Source: Hathewaya proteolytica DSM 3090 (GTDB lineage Bacteria; Bacillota; Clostridia; Clostridiales; Clostridiaceae). Taken from it: a DNA stretch of 32,708 nt. Location of the stretch: contig NZ_FRAD01000027.1 of assembly GCF_900142225.1 (NCBI RefSeq), positions 1 to 32,708 on the forward strand, given 5' to 3'. The stretch's first letter is position 1, and each line of letters begins with the position of its first letter. The notes beneath the pieces are model-generated. The model ran no database searches, was not told the DNA's origin, and saw only the letters and a list, made by a program, of their open reading frames with translations. Below are positions 1 through 8,040 of this stretch, in pieces. Both the position numbers and the translations under genes were made by a program.

Positions 1-255
<255 letters not shown>

Positions 256-492
256 AAGATGATGCTAGAAACTTGTTTCGTGTAGCATCTTACTCATCAG
301 CTGCGCTGAGGAGTCACCTTGCTACCCTAACTTGTATCTGCTCTTTTATTGAGATATTATCTCTTGCTCGAAGCATTACTTGCTAAGCATTTTACTTACT
401 TGTTATTCAAAAGAATACGAGTTTGTTTATTTCTTTTATTCTGTTTAATTTTCAAAGACCATTTATCTTCGTCGCCGTTAAGCGACTTGTTT
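256..492 (-). other. rrn operon leader
   Basis: This is the transcribed leader between the rrn promoter and 16S. On the minus strand it holds a boxA-like/leader motif (TCTTTGAAAATTAAACAG, about 443-460), which is typical ahead of clostridial rRNA genes. Immediately before the 16S start is a stem (AAGATGCTA at ~282-290 pairing with TAGCATC at ~262-270), a plausible RNase III processing stem. The open frame on the plus strand at 349-543 is not credible as a gene. Confidence 0.6.
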
Positions 493-521
493 AGTATATC
501 AAACCTAAACTTTCTTGTCAA
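493..521 (-). promoter_or_regulatory. rrn promoter (sigma-A type)
   Basis: The minus strand shows TTGACA (516-521), a 17-bp spacer and TATACT (493-498). This near-consensus housekeeping promoter points at the 16S gene and is preceded by A-rich DNA resembling an UP element. A second, weaker -10-like sequence occurs near 605-625, so a tandem promoter is possible but not clear. Confidence 0.85.
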
Positions 522-780
522 CAACTTTTTTCAATGTTTTTGAAGTAAGTTGTCTGTCGCTTTAATCCCTGTTGCTTTCAAGTAACTGTGAACCGCAGCG
601 ACAAGATATATCTTATCATATAAATCTTTGTTTACTATAATTATTCTACCCATATGGCAAAATTATATTCATCATTCTTTATATTTCTTTATATTTCACA
701 GTTTTTTATTTATTGATACGCAAGGATATGTTTATATTAAGCTTTAGAGCTTCCCCCTACATATTCCACTAAAATCCCCA
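522..780. other. AT-rich intergenic DNA
   Basis: No gene is visible here. The stretch is AT-rich and includes a possible second rrn promoter near 605-650 on the minus strand, where a sequence related to the start region of the first promoter (TTGTCGCTGCGG, ~591-602) follows a TATGATAAGAT box. Its -35 is poor. Confidence 0.3.
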
Positions 781-820
781 AAAAAATAAACCTCGTATCT
801 TGTAAAACGAGATTTATTTT
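781..820 (-). terminator. Terminator after bofA
   Basis: An inverted repeat pairs AAATAAA-CCTCGT (784-796) with ACGAG-A-TTTATTT (807-819), with one C/A mismatch. On the minus strand the distal arm is T-rich and runs on into more T. It lies 53 bp past the bofA stop codon and ahead of the rrn promoter, so it probably ends the dnaX-recR-bofA transcript. Confidence 0.6.
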
Positions 821-872
821 ATGATTAAAAGTCTATTTATTTTTACAACAACTTATGTAACGATTATATATA

Positions 873-1127
873 TCACATAAATTTATAATACAGTGCTAAA
901 ACTATAACCCCTGGTATACCAAATATTCCACATATAACTGAATTTAAAAGAGTAGTTGGTATGGTTATTCCAAATGAAGCACCAAAAAAATTCACAATAA
1001 GAAGAATTACATAACCTACAAGTCCATTAAAAAATAACTTAACAAATATTCTTATAGGCAAAGAAAGTATCTTTATTGTAAGAAAAAGTACTCCTATCCC
1101 AATTATAAAACCCAATATACTATTCAT
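873..1127 (-). CDS. bofA: BofA-family pro-sigma-K processing inhibitor
   Basis: This is an 84-residue, very hydrophobic protein with two or three membrane segments (about residues 3-22, 35-52 and 60-80) and a glycine-rich end (GIFGIPGVIVLALYY). Length, composition and position directly downstream of recR match BofA. In Bacillus BofA holds the SpoIVFB protease inactive in the outer forespore membrane, so that pro-sigma-K is not processed too early; the role in clostridia is less certain. It is 27 bp downstream of recR, probably in the same transcript, and has a good Shine-Dalgarno (AAAGGAG). It indicates a spore former. The assignment rests on hydrophobicity pattern, size and synteny rather than a catalytic motif. 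Confidence 0.8.
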   Translation of the reverse strand: MNSILGFIIGIGVLFLTIKILSLPIRIFVKLFFNGLVGYVILLIVNFFGASFGITIPTTLLNSVICGIFGIPGVIVLALYYKFM

Positions 1128-1154
1128 ATATTTGCTCCTTTATAATTAATAATA

Positions 1155-1751
1155 CTACAGTTCTTTTCTTCCCTCTAACGCCTTAGCTAGCGTCACCTCA
1201 TCTGCATATTCTAAGTCTCCCCCAACAGGTATACCATGAGCAATTCGAGTAACTTTAGCCCCAAGAGGTTTCAAGATTTTAGATATGTACATTGCTGTAG
1301 CTTCACCCTCTACATTAGGGTTAGTTGCAACAATGACCTCATTAACCTCATTGTTTATTCTCCTCACTAATTCCTTCAATCGTATATCATCTGGGCCTCT
1401 CCCAGCCATAGGAGATATGGTTCCGTGAAGAACATGGTACACACCATTGTACTCACGGACTTTTTCCATAGTCATTATATCTTTAGGATTTTCAACCACA
1501 CAAATAGTGCTTCTATCTCTATTTGGATTAGCACATATTGCGCAAGGGTCACTATCAGTATAATTGCCACAAATGGAACAATATTTTATTGTACCTACTG
1601 CCGTAACCAGTGCCTCTGCAAATTCCTTAACCTCATCTTTTGGCAGATTCAGAACGTGCAAAGCAAGCCTTTGGGCAGTTTTTCTACCTATAGTAGGTAG
1701 CTTTGCAAATTCTTCTATGAGCTTTTCTATTGCAACAGGATAAAAATCCAT
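1155..1751 (-). CDS. recR: Recombination mediator protein RecR
   Basis: This 198-residue protein has the full RecR layout. An N-terminal helix-hairpin-helix (LPTIGRKTAQRLA, ~18-30) is followed by a four-cysteine zinc finger (C58-x2-C61 and C70-x2-C73) and then a Toprim domain starting near ICVVENPKD. The C-terminal segment contains NPNVEGEATA and the conserved HGIPVGGDLEYAD. RecR acts with RecO (and RecF) to load RecA on SSB-coated single-stranded DNA at gaps. It lies 29 bp downstream of ybaB and 27 bp upstream of bofA in the classic dnaX-ybaB-recR operon. Length is normal and no defect is visible. Confidence 0.97.
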   Translation of the reverse strand: MDFYPVAIEKLIEEFAKLPTIGRKTAQRLALHVLNLPKDEVKEFAEALVTAVGTIKYCSICGNYTDSDPCAICANPNRDRSTICVVENPKDIMTMEKVREYNGVYHVLHGTISPMAGRGPDDIRLKELVRRINNEVNEVIVATNPNVEGEATAMYISKILKPLGAKVTRIAHGIPVGGDLEYADEVTLAKALEGRKEL

Positions 1752-1780
1752 GTCATCACCTCAAATTTTCTACATTTGTT

Positions 1781-2122
1781 TTAGAACATTCCTGGTATAT
1801 TCATTCCACCAGTCAATTTACCCATTTCTTTTGAAGTCTCTTCTTCTGCTTTTTTTATAGCCTCATTTACAGCAGACATAATAAGATCCTGTAACATCTC
1901 AACATCATCTGGGTCTACAACTTCCTGTTTAATCTGTATATTTGTTATTTGTTTTTTCCCATTTGCCACGGCAACTACTGCTCCACCACCAACGGATGCC
2001 TCAAATTCTTTTGTTTCAAGCTCGCTTTGCATTTTTTCCATCTGCTGCTGCATCTTCTGAGCCTGTTTTATTAGATTGTTCATATTTCCTCCCATTCCTC
2101 CTGGGAATCCACCTCTTGCCAT
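1781..2122 (-). CDS. YbaB/EbfC family nucleoid-associated protein
   Basis: A 113-residue protein with the YbaB/EbfC signature: a Gly/Met-rich start (MARGGFPGGMGGNM), a long amphipathic helix (LIKQAQKMQQQMEKMQ), then the VGGGAVVAVANGKKQI strand region and a C-terminal helix. Family members are small dimeric DNA-binding proteins that coat the nucleoid; their exact role is unsettled. It sits between dnaX and recR, its usual place, and a TAGGAGGT Shine-Dalgarno precedes the ATG. Confidence 0.95.
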   Translation of the reverse strand: MARGGFPGGMGGNMNNLIKQAQKMQQQMEKMQSELETKEFEASVGGGAVVAVANGKKQITNIQIKQEVVDPDDVEMLQDLIMSAVNEAIKKAEEETSKEMGKLTGGMNIPGMF

Positions 2123-2192
2123 AATCAGTTACCTCCTATGATATTATAATAATATATTTTATTGTAATTTATTCATATAATATTGTCAAAGC

Positions 2193-3857
2193 TTATTCAA
2201 ATACTTCAAACTTAACATTGCCCACAGACTCTCGTATTATTTCTTCTTTTGTTTTCTTAGTCTGTTCTTGCTCTATGACATAATGTACATTTACAGGCTG
2301 CTTTAAAACTTCTGATACAATAGCATTCACCTTTTTTTGTATATCTATATTGTCTAAACGCTTCTTATTGAAAGCATACTCAGAAGTGTAGGATATAACA
2401 ATATTGCCATCTTTACACGAAGTTAAAATTCCAGTAGTCAGAGAAGCATATATTATCATCTCACGCCTTGATTTTATTAGATCTAAAATATCCTTCCATG
2501 CTGACTTGACCTTATCCAAAGTTAAATTGCTAGCACCCATTGAAGGGTTAGAATTCTCACCAACCTCTGAAAAATTATTCTCCCTTGTAGATTCCACTTT
2601 AACCCCGTTAGAGCCATTAGAATTAAGCTTATTAAACTGATCATTTCCAATGGATTTAGTGGATTCCTCTAGGGAATTTAAGTCATCACGCAAATTTACA
2701 GATATTTTGCCCTCTTTAATAAGTCGCTCTATATTATTGATTCTAGAAACTATAACTTCCTTTGATGTATCATATTCTACTTTTATCATCTTTATAATGG
2801 CTAATTCAAGAAAAATCCTACTCTGTTTGCTGAGCCTACACTGTTCCTCTGCTTCTTGGAGAATCCTAATGTATCGCATTATATCTTCTACCTGAAGTTT
2901 TCCTGCCTGCTCCTTAAGATAAGATATATTCTCCACAGACATATCTATTACCTCTTCAGGATTATTGGTTACTTTTACAATCATCAAATTTCGCATATGA
3001 CCTATAAGCTCTTTTATGACAATGTAAATATCTTTCCCACTAAAAACAATATCATCAATATTCAGTATAGCTTTATCTATATTCTTGTAAATTATGTTAT
3101 CCACAAGCTTTAGCATATTTTCATTGGTAACAAGACCTAATATATCTATTACCTTATCGTATTTGACCTTAGAATCTAGTGATATCACCTGGTCCAAAAG
3201 ACTTAATGCATCCCTCATGGCACCATCACACATACGCGCTATAAGATTGAGACTATTATCATCAGCGCTGATATTCTTTTCATCTACAATTTTTCTAAGT
3301 CTTTTAGATATCTCTTCACTCTTTATCCTTTTAAAATCAAATCTCTGACACCTGGATAATATAGTGATAGGCAATTTCTGAGGATCTGTAGTTGCTAGGA
3401 TAAAAACCACATTTGCCGGTGGTTCTTCTAAAGTTTTCAAAAAAGCATTCACAGCACCCATAGACAGCATATGCACCTCGTCTATGATATATACCTTATA
3501 TTTTGCCTCTCTTGGGGCATACTGAACCTCATCTATAATATCTCTTATATTGTCAACACTATTATGGGATGCAGCATCTAACTCCACAATATCCACAGCT
3601 AATCCACTGCTGATTTTCTTACACATATCACATTCATTACATGGTTCACCGTTCTGAGGATTTAGACAGTTAATAGCCTTTGCTAATATCTTTGCAGTGG
3701 AGGTTTTTCCGGTTCCTCTAGTTCCACAAAGCAAGTAGGCGTGTGCTATTTTATCTAAACGTATCTGGTTTTTAAGGGTAGTTGTTACATGCTCTTCACC
3801 AACCACATCTTCAAATCTTTGTGGTCTCCATTCTCTGTACAATGCAGTATACGACAC
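2193..3857 (-). CDS. dnaX: DNA polymerase III subunit gamma/tau
   Basis: DnaX is the clamp-loader ATPase of the replicative polymerase. Visible features are Walker A (GTRGTGKTST, ~46-55), a four-cysteine zinc module (CLNP, EPC, NEC, DMC), the Walker B IIDEVH, the sensor-1 region FILATTDPQKLP, and the arginine-finger region ILSRCQRFDFKR. A Ser/Asn-rich linker and a tau-like C-terminal domain follow. A longer reading starts at a GTG at 3866, but that codon lies inside the Shine-Dalgarno GAGGTGAGG. The GTG at 3857 gives MSYTALYREWRP, the conventional DnaX start with proper spacing, and is preferred, giving 554 residues. No poly-A frameshift site for a separate gamma form was recognised. Confidence 0.95.
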   Translation of the reverse strand: MSYTALYREWRPQRFEDVVGEEHVTTTLKNQIRLDKIAHAYLLCGTRGTGKTSTAKILAKAINCLNPQNGEPCNECDMCKKISSGLAVDIVELDAASHNSVDNIRDIIDEVQYAPREAKYKVYIIDEVHMLSMGAVNAFLKTLEEPPANVVFILATTDPQKLPITILSRCQRFDFKRIKSEEISKRLRKIVDEKNISADDNSLNLIARMCDGAMRDALSLLDQVISLDSKVKYDKVIDILGLVTNENMLKLVDNIIYKNIDKAILNIDDIVFSGKDIYIVIKELIGHMRNLMIVKVTNNPEEVIDMSVENISYLKEQAGKLQVEDIMRYIRILQEAEEQCRLSKQSRIFLELAIIKMIKVEYDTSKEVIVSRINNIERLIKEGKISVNLRDDLNSLEESTKSIGNDQFNKLNSNGSNGVKVESTRENNFSEVGENSNPSMGASNLTLDKVKSAWKDILDLIKSRREMIIYASLTTGILTSCKDGNIVISYTSEYAFNKKRLDNIDIQKKVNAIVSEVLKQPVNVHYVIEQEQTKKTKEEIIRESVGNVKFEVFE

Positions 3858-3961
3858 TTTCCTCACCTCAATTTTATATGGTAAAAATAAAGGACAAGCA
3901 TTATTTCAAGCTCATCCATTCTTTGCAATACAATCACAATATATAACATATAAATTTTAAA

Positions 3962-4222
3962 ACCGTACACCATACCTCGAATAATAACTTATAAGCGTTA
4001 CAAGTACAGTTAACTCAAGCCAGATTGATCCACGGCACATAAAGGCTTCCGCTTATCGCTGCTTCCTTCCGGACCTGACGAGGTTCACAGATCTTTATTG
4101 CGTGGGACCCAACTCTCAACATCACTTATACAAGTCAGACCAAACAAGTTAAACCCTCAGTATGGCATTCACCCCTGCTGTAGCGGATTGCAGGTACAGG
4201 GCACCGCTAACTCCCCGGCTAG
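3962..4222 (-). ncRNA. ffs: Signal recognition particle RNA (large bacterial type)
   Basis: The minus strand carries the SRP RNA hallmarks. The Alu-domain start is GGGGAGTTAGCGGTGCCC with CCTGCAATCCGCT. The universally conserved SRP54-binding tip (GTCAGGTCCGGAAGGAAGCA, ~4058-4077) follows, and the 3' strand ends GGTGTACGGT near 3963. The total of ~260 nt fits the large form with an Alu domain found in Bacillus and Clostridium. Ends are approximate. It lies directly downstream of tRNA-Ser, with which it probably shares a promoter, and upstream of dnaX. It functions with Ffh in co-translational targeting of membrane proteins. Confidence 0.93.
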
Positions 4223-4230
4223 TACGATTA

Positions 4231-4320
4231 TGGCGGAGAAAGTGGGATTTGAACCCACGTTAGGGTTACCCCTAAACACGCGTTCCAGGCGTGCTCCTTA
4301 AGCCACTCGGACATCTCTCC
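4231..4320 (-). tRNA. tRNA-Ser (anticodon GGA)
   Basis: A 90-nt class II tRNA. The acceptor stem GGAGAGA pairs with TTTCTCC, followed by discriminator G and an encoded CCA (4231-4233). The anticodon stem-loop CACGCCTGGAACGCGTG gives anticodon GGA, reading UCC and UCU. The extra arm is long (GGGGTAACCC), as expected for tRNA-Ser, and the T loop is GTTCAAATC. It immediately precedes the SRP RNA gene. Confidence 0.96.
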
Positions 4321-4359
4321 ATATAATTTCTGTATATATTATTTTAACTATGCTATATT

Positions 4360-4388
4360 ATTCTATCACATGAATTTTTCAGTGTCAA
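4360..4388 (-). promoter_or_regulatory. Promoter for tRNA-Ser and ffs
   Basis: The minus strand reads TTGACA (4383-4388), a 17-bp spacer and TAGAAT (4360-4365). The -10 box is 40 bp upstream of the tRNA 5' end. This near-consensus sigma-A promoter also separates the RNA genes from the LRR gene whose stop codon is at 4401. Confidence 0.8.
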
Positions 4389-4400
4389 CGAAGTGTTTAT

Positions 4401-5369
4401 TTAATTATAACAATCTATTGATTTAGGTAGATTATTTATAAAACTAATCGAATCATTATTTAAAGGATTATTAGCAACATGTATAAGACATAAATCAGGG
4501 CAATTTTTTAACACAGATATATCTGAGATTTTATTATCTGTCATAGATATCTTCCACAATTTAGTTAGGTTGCTCAAACAATCTATATTTTTTATATTAT
4601 TAAAGCAAAACGATAGAGAGCTTAATTTTAATAAGTTTGATAATGGTTCTATGGTATTTAAGTCATTATAATCTATCTTTAACTCAGCTAAAGCTAATAA
4701 ATTTGACAATGGTTCAATATCTTCTATTTTATTTGAGTCTAAAGATAAAGATTGCAATTTATTTAAATTTCCCAAAGGTGAAATATCTATAATATTATTT
4801 TCCGACAAATATAAGTTTTGTAAATTTGATAGTTTTTCTAATGAATCTATATTCGCCACTTTATTTTCACATAAGTTTACATGCTTTAAATTTATCAATT
4901 TTTCTAGTGAATCTATATTTACAATACTATTTCCACATAAATCTAAGTAAGTTAATTTGGGGAAATTACCTAATGGAGTTATATCTTCAATACCATTATG
5001 TGTTAATCTTAACACTTCTAAATTGATAAGATTTTCTATACCTGAAAGAGAAGAAAATTTCAATTTGGGATCATTAATATTATTAGGGGAAGAATCTACT
5101 TCAGTTATTATTTCAACATCGCTTTTTACAATATCTCCAGTAGGTTTATTTATTGTTTGTCTAATAAGGTTTTCTAAATTTTTATCTTTAAAAACAACTA
5201 GCTCATCTTTATACACTTTGTTAGCTGCCCCTGAAGAAATTGTATTCTTATCTTGAGATGCCTCTTTAAGTGTTTTCTCTATACTCTCCTTATCGTTAGT
5301 ATTTTTACCACACCCTATTAAAGTAAAAATTAAAGAAACACATAGACTTGCAATTAAAAATTTTTTCAT
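4401..5369 (-). CDS. Leucine-rich-repeat lipoprotein, internalin-like
   Basis: A 322-residue secreted protein. Residues 1-20 form a lipoprotein signal peptide with lipobox LIGC (Cys20), so the mature protein should be lipid-anchored to the outer face of the membrane. A polar, Lys/Asn/Glu-rich linker (~21-50) leads to a region starting LENLIRQTI, resembling the cap of clostridial and internalin LRR proteins. About nine 22-residue LRRs follow (pattern NLxxLxxLxLxxNxIxDIxPL). There is no LPXTG motif, kinase or enzyme domain. Such proteins usually mediate protein-protein contacts; the partner is unknown. It is related in signal peptide, linker and repeat phase to the two genes at 13237-14178 and 14262-15134. 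It is monocistronic, with hairpins at 5595-5663 on its upstream side. Confidence 0.85.
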   Translation of the reverse strand: MKKFLIASLCVSLIFTLIGCGKNTNDKESIEKTLKEASQDKNTISSGAANKVYKDELVVFKDKNLENLIRQTINKPTGDIVKSDVEIITEVDSSPNNINDPKLKFSSLSGIENLINLEVLRLTHNGIEDITPLGNFPKLTYLDLCGNSIVNIDSLEKLINLKHVNLCENKVANIDSLEKLSNLQNLYLSENNIIDISPLGNLNKLQSLSLDSNKIEDIEPLSNLLALAELKIDYNDLNTIEPLSNLLKLSSLSFCFNNIKNIDCLSNLTKLWKISMTDNKISDISVLKNCPDLCLIHVANNPLNNDSISFINNLPKSIDCYN

Positions 5370-5594
5370 TTTACCTTCCCCTTTTTAAAATAATTGGTAT
5401 ACACCAGAAAAATTACTCTGCTATGTCTTATATTACTTAATTTGTTTAGTTTTATTCCTATTAAAAAGTATACCACGTCTATTATATTTATATAAGCTTT
5501 TTATGCTTAAATTTTCAGCCATTTCTTTCTTTTGAGCTTTTCATTTACTAAAAATATGGTTTCTGTTTTGCCTTTGCTTCTGGGTATAGGTAAA

Positions 5595-5663
5595 ACAAGG
5601 TACTAGAGGGGATCTAGTACCTTGTCAGGGGATTGTTAAAGTTTTAGAAAAATTTCTAAAACT
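5595..5663 (-). terminator. Two tandem perfect hairpins downstream of the M3 peptidase
   Basis: Hairpin A has 13-bp perfect arms (ACAAGGTACTAGA 5595-5607, rc at 5613-5625) around the loop GGGGA. Hairpin B has 11-bp perfect arms (AGTTTTAGAAA 5640-5650, rc at 5653-5663) around AA. In the direction of the upstream gene (minus), hairpin B comes first, then A followed by TTTT. The simplest reading is a terminator for the oligoendopeptidase at 5813-7507, although the T-tract is short. The rest of the 443-bp gap 5370-5812 is AT-rich with no recognisable gene. Confidence 0.5.
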
Positions 5664-5812
5664 AGAGGATAACATTGCATTATTATTTATTGCTCAACCT
5701 TATTATAATATAATTTACAATAATATGCAATAGTTATTTTTTTATACTTTTTTTATTTTTTATTTTAAATCTTGCATTGTGCAAAATACAGATTGGAAAT
5801 ACACCCTTTTAA

Positions 5813-7507
5813 TTAAAGTTTTGTATCATCCACAGAATCAAGCCATGCTTTTACAGAGCTTATGATAGACTTTATGCATTCTGGGTCGAATGGAGATATA
5901 AGGTTTGCCCTGTCTATAAGTTTTAAGAAGGATTCACTTCCACCCTGTTTGCACAAGTTCATATAGTCATTCCATGCATTTGCTCTATCATCATTGGCCT
6001 TTTTCCAGAACTGCAACGCGCAAATCTGTGCTAATGTGTAATCAATATAATAGAATGGTGATTCAAAAATATGTCTTTGACCAAACCACCAACCGCCATT
6101 TTCAAGGAATTCAAATCCATCAAAGTCCTTACCAGGTTCATATTTTCTCTGAAGTTCTCTCCATTTTGCCCTTCTTTCCACTGGAGTAGCCTCTGGATTG
6201 TCATATACAAAGTGTTGGAATTCATCCACGCATACACCATAAGGAATGAAAGTAATAGCCGAAGCCAAATGTTCAAATTTATACTTCATCTCATCCTCTT
6301 CAAAGAAAAGTTTCATCCATGGCCATGTAAGGAATTCCATGCTCATTGAATGAATTTCTGAAGCCTCGTAGGTTGGGAATGCGTATTCAGTTACATCATA
6401 ACCTCTACTTGTATATGCCTGGAAAGCATGTCCTGCTTCATGAGTAAGAACACCAACATCTCCTGAAGTGCCATTAAAGTTAGCAAATATAAATGGGCTC
6501 TTTACTGTACTGAAGAAATGACAGTATCCTCCACCTGCTTTACCCTTCTTGCTATCAAGATCCATCATGTCGTTTTCAATCATATGTGTGAAAAACTCGC
6601 CGGTTTCCTTTGACAATTCATTGTACATAGTCTTTGCATGATTTACCATCCATGCTTTATCGCCCTTTGGCATAGGGTTTCCTGATAAAAACTCAAAGGA
6701 TTCGTCATAGAATTTTAATGACTCTAATCCTAGTCTCTTGGCCTGTCTCTTCTTTAATTCTTCAGCTAGAGGAACTATATACTTTACAACCTGATCTCTA
6801 AACACAGCAACCTTTTCTGCATCATAATCAGTTCTGTTTAATCTATCATAGCCAAGCTGAACGAAGTTTTTATAGCCAAGTTTTTTGGCTGTTCTTGTTC
6901 TTACTTTTACTAATTTATCGTATATATCGTCTATTTTATCCTGATTCTCTGCATAGAAACCAAATTTAGCTTCACAAGCTTTTTTTCTCATAGCTCTATC
7001 TGTAGACTGTTGGAAAGGAGTCATTTGTGACAAATTTCTCTCTTCACCTTCAAAATCAATCTTTGCAGATGCAATCAATTTTGTATATTCACTGGCTAAT
7101 TTGTTTTCTTCCTGTGAATCTGTAACTACCTCATCAGAGAAAGATTTTTCAGAAACCTCAGCTATATTAATAAGCTGTTCCTTAAATTCCTTTCCTATGG
7201 CCTCTTTAAATGGTGATTTAACTAAAAGCTTATAAAACTTTGATACAAGCGTAGAATAAACAGGATTATTTATATCAAAATATTCTTGCTCATCCTCATA
7301 GAACTTATTTGTAGTATCAATAGTATGTCTTACATATGCTAGAGCACTCATACTCTCGAACTCTTTTCTAAGTTCACAAATACCCCTTACAGCCTCTACA
7401 GCTGCCTTTTCATCTTCAGCTTTTTCAAGTTCTAAAAGCGACTTATTAAACTGTTCTTTACAAACTTCAATATCTGGTCTCTTGTATTGAATATCCCAAA
7501 ACTTCAT
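5813..7507 (-). CDS. M3 family oligoendopeptidase (PepF-like)
   Basis: A 564-residue cytoplasmic zinc metallopeptidase of the M3 (thimet/PepF) family. The zinc site HEAGH is at residues 356-360, and the third ligand region is the downstream EIHSMSME segment. The C-terminal YDYTLAQICALQFWKK-type helix is typical of the clade. There is no signal peptide or membrane segment. Family members cleave short peptides (roughly 6-17 residues) in peptide recycling; natural substrates here are unknown. The Shine-Dalgarno is AGGAGGG ahead of the ATG. It has its own promoter overlapping the end of tadA, and may also receive readthrough from the marR-MATE-tadA operon. Length is normal. Confidence 0.93.
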   Translation of the reverse strand: MKFWDIQYKRPDIEVCKEQFNKSLLELEKAEDEKAAVEAVRGICELRKEFESMSALAYVRHTIDTTNKFYEDEQEYFDINNPVYSTLVSKFYKLLVKSPFKEAIGKEFKEQLINIAEVSEKSFSDEVVTDSQEENKLASEYTKLIASAKIDFEGEERNLSQMTPFQQSTDRAMRKKACEAKFGFYAENQDKIDDIYDKLVKVRTRTAKKLGYKNFVQLGYDRLNRTDYDAEKVAVFRDQVVKYIVPLAEELKKRQAKRLGLESLKFYDESFEFLSGNPMPKGDKAWMVNHAKTMYNELSKETGEFFTHMIENDMMDLDSKKGKAGGGYCHFFSTVKSPFIFANFNGTSGDVGVLTHEAGHAFQAYTSRGYDVTEYAFPTYEASEIHSMSMEFLTWPWMKLFFEEDEMKYKFEHLASAITFIPYGVCVDEFQHFVYDNPEATPVERRAKWRELQRKYEPGKDFDGFEFLENGGWWFGQRHIFESPFYYIDYTLAQICALQFWKKANDDRANAWNDYMNLCKQGGSESFLKLIDRANLISPFDPECIKSIISSVKAWLDSVDDTKL

Positions 7508-7539
7508 GTTATCCCTCCTAAAATTTTTGCCTTATTTTC

Positions 7540-7567
7540 ATTCTATCACATTTATGTACTTTGTGAA
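7540..7567 (-). promoter_or_regulatory. Candidate promoter for the M3 peptidase
   Basis: The minus strand reads TTCACA (7562-7567), a 16-bp spacer and TAGAAT (7540-7545), overlapping the last codons of tadA. The -10 fits well and the -35 moderately. Confidence 0.5.
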
Positions 7568-8022
7568 CTAGGCTTATATCTTCTTTTTTTAAAAAAATCC
7601 ACCATTATATTTTCGCATCCACTGTGATACATCCATTTAACTTCCGTAAATCCGTCCATAAATCCAAAATCCATGAAATTAGCTACAGACCCACACGCTC
7701 CACACTTTTCATTGAAAGTCCCAATGTATATTTTTGCTATACGGCTCTGGCATATGGCTGAAGCGCACATGGCACAAGGTTCCACCGTCACATACATTCT
7801 ACACTCAGTAAGCCGCCAATTATCAAGAACTCTGCAGGCCTCTCTTATGGAAAGAATTTCAGCATGGGCTGTGGGGTCTTTCAGCTCTTCCTTCATATTA
7901 TGAGCCCTGCTTATTATTCTATCACCTTTTACGATTACAGCCCCTACCGGAATTTCATCTCCCTGAAAAGCTTGTTTAGCCTCTTCTAAAGCAATATTCA
8001 TAAAATAATCATCTGTACACAT
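7552..8022 (-). CDS. tadA: tRNA adenosine(34) deaminase TadA
   Basis: A 156-residue deaminase with the cytidine/deoxycytidylate deaminase zinc fold: HAE at residues 53-55 (zinc His and catalytic Glu) and EPCAMC at 81-86 (two zinc Cys). The family's NWRL and CGACGSV motifs are present. TadA converts the wobble adenosine of tRNA-Arg(ACG) to inosine. It is 18 bp downstream of the MATE exporter gene, so it probably shares the marR-MATE transcript. In many clostridia tadA lies next to tRNA-Ser/ffs/dnaX. Here an LRR lipoprotein and a peptidase gene intervene, which suggests an insertion at this point. Confidence 0.95.
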   Translation of the reverse strand: MCTDDYFMNIALEEAKQAFQGDEIPVGAVIVKGDRIISRAHNMKEELKDPTAHAEILSIREACRVLDNWRLTECRMYVTVEPCAMCASAICQSRIAKIYIGTFNEKCGACGSVANFMDFGFMDGFTEVKWMYHSGCENIMVDFFKKRRYKPSSQST

Positions 8023-8040
8023 GATATTCTTCCTTTATTT

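Noticed and set aside
349..543. Plus-strand open frame of 64 codons
   Set aside because: It overlaps the rrn leader and promoter on the other strand, is low in complexity and has no ribosome-binding site.
4098..4301. Plus-strand open frame of 67 codons
   Set aside because: It is antisense to the SRP RNA and tRNA-Ser genes; structured RNA explains the open frame.
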